A stretch of 10,487 nucleotides of DNA from SOKP01 sp048887165. Lineage in GTDB: Archaea; Asgardarchaeota; Lokiarchaeia; Sigyniarchaeales; SOKP01. Numbering within the stretch: the stretch's first letter is position 1; the number at the start of each line of letters is the position of its first letter. A model generated the notes under the pieces. The model ran no database searches and was not told the DNA's origin. It worked only from the letters and a program-made list of their open reading frames with translations. A program made the translations under genes and the position numbers. Location: the NCBI GenBank assembly GCA_048887165.1, contig JBHLJZ010000122.1:1-10487 (forward strand), in the 5' to 3' direction. Positions 6,924-10,487 of the stretch are shown one piece after another.

Positions 6924-7685
6924 ATGAGATATACAGATAATTATTGGAAAGGTGTCATCCCTCACACTGCTCCTGGGTATGATGCTTCAAAGTACAATAT
7001 AGTATTTGATCATCATTCACATACAAAATTTAGTGATGGAGTTCTTTCTATTAAGCAAAATGTTGAATGGCATATCGCAATGGGATATAATGCTTTGGCT
7101 ATAACAGATCATAACAATATGCGTCATTTAGAAAAAATTGAAGAAGTAAAGAAAGAATATATTGATAAGGGAATTCTTTTACTGAGTGGCATTGAATGGA
7201 CAACCATCAGAATTCATTTAAATTTTTTAGGTGTCTCAAAATGGAATGAGAAAATACGCTATAAACCTAAAAATGATAAGATAATTGAGGTTATTAATAA
7301 AGTTCATGATGAAGGGGGAATTGTGATATGCAATCATATCCCTTGGAGTGTATACGAGGAAGGATATAAAAATCATCCTACTCGAGACCAGTTATTAGAG
7401 TGGGGGGTTGATTATATTGAAATTGTTAATGATGATTGCAAACCTGAAAATGTTTTTGATAAAGAATCATATGATTTTTGTTTAAAAAATAAAGGAAAGA
7501 TTGGAATGATAACTGGGACTGATATGCATTCTCCAAATGGTTTAGCAAGTGGGGGAGTCCATGGGTGGACTTTATTGAATTTAAGGGAAATTACCGAAGA
7601 TATTTTAATGGAAGAATTAAGAAAAAAAAGAACTCAGATTGTTTATTCAAAAAATCCATATCTCGACCCAAGAAATTATAAATGA
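6924..7685 (+). CDS. PHP-domain metal-dependent hydrolase (phosphoesterase-like)
   Basis: The 253-residue product is a stand-alone PHP domain, a family of polymerase/histidinol-phosphatase-type hydrolases that bind two or three metal ions. Expected ligands appear in order: HSH at 31-33, Asp38-Gly39, TDH at 61-63, Glu91 in SGIEW, His98, His138 in CNHIPW, and GTDMH at 198-202 (Asp200, His202). The length fits the single-domain, cytosolic group that includes trypanosome-like nucleoside phosphate and histidinol phosphate phosphatases, but the substrate cannot be read from the sequence. It lies 34 bases after kamE in the same direction, so it may be co-expressed with the lysine genes, but no known step of lysine fermentation needs a PHP enzyme. 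Its 3' end faces the next gene. Confidence 0.88.
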   Translation: MRYTDNYWKGVIPHTAPGYDASKYNIVFDHHSHTKFSDGVLSIKQNVEWHIAMGYNALAITDHNNMRHLEKIEEVKKEYIDKGILLLSGIEWTTIRIHLNFLGVSKWNEKIRYKPKNDKIIEVINKVHDEGGIVICNHIPWSVYEEGYKNHPTRDQLLEWGVDYIEIVNDDCKPENVFDKESYDFCLKNKGKIGMITGTDMHSPNGLASGGVHGWTLLNLREITEDILMEELRKKRTQIVYSKNPYLDPRNYK

Positions 7686-7710
7686 ATTAAATTTATTTAA
7701 AAAAAATAAT

Positions 7711-7720
7711 AAAAAAAAAA
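7711..7720 (-). terminator. Oligo-T terminator for the minus-strand surface-protein gene
   Basis: Ten A on the plus strand (T10 on the minus strand) begin two bases past the minus-strand TAG stop, with a second run of eight at 7699-7706. This fits U-run termination in the 37-base gap between the two convergent genes. Confidence 0.55.
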
Positions 7721-7722
7721 TT

Positions 7723-8508
7723 CTATATTTCTCTTATTCTAAATAAGTTTTTTCTCCTTATTATGAAAAGAAACCCTATTAACATTGATGCTAAGATAAG
7801 ATAAATCGAGAATCCAGGAATGCCATCTCCAGGAATGCCATTATCCGTTCCAGGTGTATATGTGAGACTCCAGATATACCTTTCAATTGATAAAGTCTGA
7901 CTAATAGTATTATTTTCATTAATGATTTCGTCTTTTACATACTTTAAGACCTTATCTGAATTAAATTCAATATTTCCTGTATAATATGTAGTTACATCAT
8001 CATCTACAAAAGTTCCTGTTAGTGTAAATGTATATGTTGAAGACTCTCCAAATGTAAGCCATGAATTAGAAGCTAAAGTCTGTAGACTTGGTTTTGTCGA
8101 TTGTTCTATTTCTGTATCACAAACTAAATATATGTAAACTGGATAAGGTCCAGAAGTGTCAAGAATGGAAGTTACCCATGTCAATACAGGAGAACGTCCA
8201 TAATAATATTCATGGCTTATTTCGTATGCGCCAATAGTTCCGTTATTATCTGCTATTCCATTGACATACTCTAAACCGGTTATATTACCCCAGTCTGTAA
8301 AATTAAACTCGAAATAATAATTATGGGTATATTCAAGATTATTACCGGGGCCCATACCATCCTTTATATAGATATATTTTGTGGCATCCCATCTAAATCT
8401 AGCACCGACTTTAACTGCATATTGATTTGCCGCGAAAGTAGGTTGGATTGTTGCAAGCAGCGCTAATGCAATGAATATAATCGATATTTTTAATTTAATA
8501 TTTTTCAT
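7723..8508 (-). CDS. Secreted surface protein with C-terminal GIPGF stalk and membrane anchor
   Basis: I do not recognise a functional family. Starting at ATG 8508 the product has 261 residues. A signal peptide is clear: basic MKNIKLK, a hydrophobic core to about residue 22, and a likely signal-peptidase site after TFA (24-26). The exported part is rich in Tyr, Thr, Asn and aromatic strands, with several possible N-glycosylation sites (for example NFT and NIT near 69-77, NNT near 199), and looks like a beta-sandwich. It ends with the doubled GIPGDGIPGF (224-233), a single membrane helix (about 234-250) and a basic tail starting RRK. This tail type is common in archaeal, notably Asgard, cell-surface proteins. 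An in-frame TTG at 8517 adds only three residues and was not chosen. It has its own promoter on the right and a T-run at the left. Confidence 0.8.
   Translation of the reverse strand: MKNIKLKISIIFIALALLATIQPTFAANQYAVKVGARFRWDATKYIYIKDGMGPGNNLEYTHNYYFEFNFTDWGNITGLEYVNGIADNNGTIGAYEISHEYYYGRSPVLTWVTSILDTSGPYPVYIYLVCDTEIEQSTKPSLQTLASNSWLTFGESSTYTFTLTGTFVDDDVTTYYTGNIEFNSDKVLKYVKDEIINENNTISQTLSIERYIWSLTYTPGTDNGIPGDGIPGFSIYLILASMLIGFLFIIRRKNLFRIREI
7813..7841. repeat. Short tandem repeat, 14-base unit at 15-base period
   Basis: TCCAGGAATGCCAT occurs at 7813-7826 and exactly again at 7828-7841. In the minus-strand gene it encodes the doubled GIPG of the stalk before the membrane anchor. The identity at DNA level suggests a recent in-frame duplication of five codons. 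Confidence 0.8.
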
Positions 8509-8660
8509 ATACCCCAATACCCTATATTAAATTTTAATTAACAAATAAAAATCCCATTATTTAATCTTAGTTATCTTTTAATCAGGTGATAAAATTAAAT
8601 AAGTACTTAACAAAAACATAATTATCAATAGAATAGATTATAAAGAACACACTAAAGAAA
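8509..8660. promoter_or_regulatory. Divergent promoter region between the surface-protein gene and the GGT-family gene
   Basis: This 152-base AT-rich gap separates two genes pointing apart. For the minus gene, an AT box with a 6-1-6 inverted repeat (8526-8538, ATTAAA-T-TTTAAT) lies 18-30 bases before its ATG. For the plus gene, GATTATAAAG (8636-8645) lies 15-25 bases before its ATG, and no Shine-Dalgarno is present at the start. A GGTGATAA sequence near 8585 has no usable reading frame behind it. No RNA gene or longer ORF is seen here. Confidence 0.45.
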
Positions 8661-10253
8661 ATGAATAATCATTTCAATTGGGAATTTCCTTATGTTTCAC
8701 GAAGAATGCCTATATTAGCAAAGAATATTGTCGCCACATCACAACCACTTGCGTCTCAAGCTGGAGTAGAAATGCTAAAAAAGGGGGGAAATGCTGTAGA
8801 TGCTGCTTTAGGTACTGCAATTGCATTAACTGTCGTTGAACCTGTTAGTAATGGAATTGGGAGTGATGCATTCGCACTTCTATGGGATGGTAAAGAATTA
8901 GTTGGGTTAAATGGTTCGGGTAGATCTCCTGCAGCATGGACATGGGAATATTTTTCTAAGAAAAGAATGATGCCTTTAACAGGATGGGACACTATCACTG
9001 TACCAGGAGCCGTATCAGCTTGGGTTGAATTATGGAGAAAGTATGGTCAATTATCTTTTCAAGAATTATTTGAACCTGCAATAAAGTATGCTAGAAATGG
9101 ATTTTTAATTTCTCCAATAGTTGGTGAAGTATGGCAATATTTAGCCAAAATGTATAAAAAGAAAAAGTTCCCAGAATTTTGGGATGCTTTTATGCCCGGT
9201 GATAAACCCCCAAAACTAGGAGAGTTATTTAAGCATCCTAATCAAGCGAAAACTTTAGAATTAATTGCTAAATCTGAAGGTGAGGAATTTTATAATGGAG
9301 AATTAGCAAAAATAATTGTTGAACACGCTAAAAGTACAGGCGGAATGATAACTCATGAGGATTTAGAAAACCATAGGGCAGATTGGGTGAAACCTCTAAA
9401 GATCAATTATAATGATATAACCTTGCATGAAATTCCTCCCAATGGACAGGGTTTAACAGCTTTAATCATGCTAGGAATTTTAAAAAATTATGCTATTTCT
9501 CAATATGAAGTCGATTCTGTTCAATCTCTACATTTTCAAATTGAGGCTATGAAATTAGCTTTTGCTGATGCTTATCGATATTTTTCTGATCCGTCAACCA
9601 TGGATATTAAACCTGAAGATTTATTAAACGAAAGTTATTTAAAAAAAAGAGCCAATCTTATTAATGCCGATCAGGCTCAAAAATACGATTTCGGCATTCC
9701 TAAGCATAATGATACAGTATACTTAACAACTGCTGACGAAAATGGAATGATGGTTTCCTATATTCAATCTAACTATATGGGTTTTGGCTCGGGTATAGTC
9801 ATCCCTGAAACGGGAATTAGCCTTCAAAATAGAGGAAACGGATTTAATTTAATAGAGGGTCATCCAAATCAAGTAGGTCCTAATAAAAGACCTTTTCATA
9901 CTATAATTCCGGCGTTCGTTACTAAAAAAGGGAACCCTCTTATGAGCTTTGGTGTAATGGGGGGTCAAATGCAGCCACAGGGCCATACTCAAATAATTAT
10001 TCGAATATTTAAATATAATCAAAATCCTCAAGCAGCTCTTGATGCTCCACGTTGGCGTGTTATGCAAGGCTTAAAAGTAAATTTAGAAAGCGGATTTGAA
10101 AAAGAAATTTATAATCAACTCCCTAAATTAGGACATCAAGTAAATAAAGATCATTATTTTAATTTCGGGGGTGGTCAAATTATCTATAAATTAGATGAGG
10201 GTTATTTAGCAGCGTCAGATTCTCGAAAAGATGGTCAGGCTATTGGTTATTAA
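8661..10253 (+). CDS. Gamma-glutamyltransferase-family Ntn hydrolase (YwrD-like, cytosolic)
   Basis: This 530-residue protein is a full-length member of the gamma-glutamyltranspeptidase family, whose precursor cuts itself so that a Thr becomes the N-terminal nucleophile of the small subunit. The predicted cleavage is before Thr352 in HNDTVYLTTAD, giving a large subunit of 351 and a small one of 179 residues. Family motifs include ATSQPLAS (25-32), KGGNAVDAA (41-49), NGIGSDAF (64-71), NGSGRSP (84-90, with Arg88 as the likely carboxylate binder), IPPNGQG (258-264), and GVMGGQMQPQGH (431-442, with Gly434-435 as oxyanion hole). NGSGRSP, in place of the DxRExAP of classical enzymes, fits the YwrD/acylase-like branch, so glutathione may not be the substrate. 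There is no signal peptide, unlike periplasmic GGTs. It could act on gamma-glutamyl compounds or other amides in peptide salvage. Confidence 0.92.
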   Translation: MNNHFNWEFPYVSRRMPILAKNIVATSQPLASQAGVEMLKKGGNAVDAALGTAIALTVVEPVSNGIGSDAFALLWDGKELVGLNGSGRSPAAWTWEYFSKKRMMPLTGWDTITVPGAVSAWVELWRKYGQLSFQELFEPAIKYARNGFLISPIVGEVWQYLAKMYKKKKFPEFWDAFMPGDKPPKLGELFKHPNQAKTLELIAKSEGEEFYNGELAKIIVEHAKSTGGMITHEDLENHRADWVKPLKINYNDITLHEIPPNGQGLTALIMLGILKNYAISQYEVDSVQSLHFQIEAMKLAFADAYRYFSDPSTMDIKPEDLLNESYLKKRANLINADQAQKYDFGIPKHNDTVYLTTADENGMMVSYIQSNYMGFGSGIVIPETGISLQNRGNGFNLIEGHPNQVGPNKRPFHTIIPAFVTKKGNPLMSFGVMGGQMQPQGHTQIIIRIFKYNQNPQAALDAPRWRVMQGLKVNLESGFEKEIYNQLPKLGHQVNKDHYFNFGGGQIIYKLDEGYLAASDSRKDGQAIGY

Positions 10254-10273
10254 TAACTTGTTAAAATTTTTAA

Positions 10274-10278
10274 GTGAG
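10274..10278 (+). promoter_or_regulatory. Shine-Dalgarno-like GTGAG that supports a TTG start
   Basis: GTGAG ends seven bases before TTG 10286. An in-frame TGA at 10280-10282 excludes any earlier start, and conserved kinase sequence begins three codons after the TTG. Together these fix TTG as the start codon. Confidence 0.65.
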
Positions 10279-10285
10279 TTGAAAT

Positions 10286-10487
10286 TTGAATAGATTTTTA
10301 GCATTTGATTTAGGAGCTAGTTCTGGAAGAGCTATAGTTGGGATACTTGAAAATAAAGTATTGACATTGGATGAAATTTATCGCTTTTCCAACAGCGGAA
10401 TTCAAGTTTCTGATTCAATGCATTGGGATATTAGAAAAATTTTTCAAGAAATTAAAAAGGGAATCCATCTATACAAAAAAAAGTATG
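10286..10487 (+). CDS. rhaB: FGGY-family sugar kinase, rhamnulokinase-like (3' end outside window)
   Basis: The first 67 codons are present and the frame runs off the window. The N-terminal phosphate-binding strand-turn FDLGASSGRAIVG (residues 6-18) is the signature of L-rhamnulokinase, which phosphorylates L-rhamnulose at C1 in rhamnose use. YRFSNSG (33-39) and MHWDIRKIFQEIKKGI (45-60) match the same subfamily. The start is TTG, set by a Shine-Dalgarno-like motif and an upstream stop. The gap to the GGT-family gene is 32 bases in the same direction, so cotranscription is possible. Only the N-terminal lobe is visible, so sugar specificity and the catalytic Asp cannot be checked; another deoxysugar kinase of the FGGY family is an alternative. 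Confidence 0.78.
   Translation, partial: MNRFLAFDLGASSGRAIVGILENKVLTLDEIYRFSNSGIQVSDSMHWDIRKIFQEIKKGIHLYKKKY

Noticed and set aside
8509..8517. TTG start for the minus-strand surface protein
   Set aside because: It adds only three residues before a typical signal-peptide start (MKNIKLK); the ATG at 8508 is preferred.
8526..8538. Inverted repeat ATTAAA-T-TTTAAT as a repressor operator
   Set aside because: It contains only A and T in an AT-rich spacer, so a match of this size is expected by chance; it is mentioned only as part of the promoter region.
8756..8998. Minus-strand open frame of 80 codons
   Set aside because: It lies antisense to the most conserved N-terminal part of the GGT-family gene.
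9849..10067. Minus-strand open frame of 72 codons
   Set aside because: It lies antisense to the conserved small-subunit region of the GGT-family gene.

Overview
This AT-rich window (roughly one-third G+C by eye) looks archaeal, and the Asgard/Promethearchaeota group is the best guess. Three things point that way: likely leaderless or near-leaderless starts behind TATA-like boxes with oligo-T runs after stop codons; a secreted protein ending in a GIPGF-type stalk, a membrane helix and a basic tail; and a UbiA-like membrane protein with short hydrophobic lysine/isoleucine-rich neighbours. The taxonomic call is inference. No rRNA, tRNA, CRISPR array or mobile element was seen.

Left and centre (1-6889) hold a lysine-fermentation locus. 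It starts with the 3' end of kamA (lysine 2,3-aminomutase) and continues with a kamB-like P-loop gene, kamD and kamE (the two subunits of B12/PLP-dependent lysine 5,6-aminomutase). KamA turns L-lysine into L-beta-lysine. KamDE moves the terminal amino group to give 3,5-diaminohexanoate, which Kdd, Kce and Kal would process further; those three genes are not in the window. KamB belongs to the set thought to keep the radical B12 mutase active. Its usual partner, the MutS-like ATPase KamC, is not here.

The locus is interrupted at 438-3387 by two genes for envelope proteins: a 687-residue exported or membrane-anchored protein that may have an alpha/alpha-toroid plus beta-sandwich layout, and a UbiA-like polytopic membrane protein that lacks the first Asp-rich motif. 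An oligo-T run lies on each side of this pair, so it is probably transcribed separately.

The right side (6924-10487) holds a PHP-domain metal-dependent hydrolase, a convergent gene for a secreted C-terminally anchored surface protein, a divergent promoter region, a cytosolic gamma-glutamyltransferase-family Ntn hydrolase, and the 5' end of a rhamnulokinase-like FGGY sugar kinase starting with TTG. Together with the lysine genes they suggest a heterotrophic, amino-acid and sugar using lifestyle, but no direct pathway link from these genes to lysine degradation can be read from the sequence.

The most useful observations are key-residue changes in otherwise well-conserved proteins: a missing third zinc Cys in KamA, Ser for Gly in the KamB P-loop, and loss of the first metal-binding motif in the UbiA-like protein. 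The split kam gene order and the absence of kamC also stand out.
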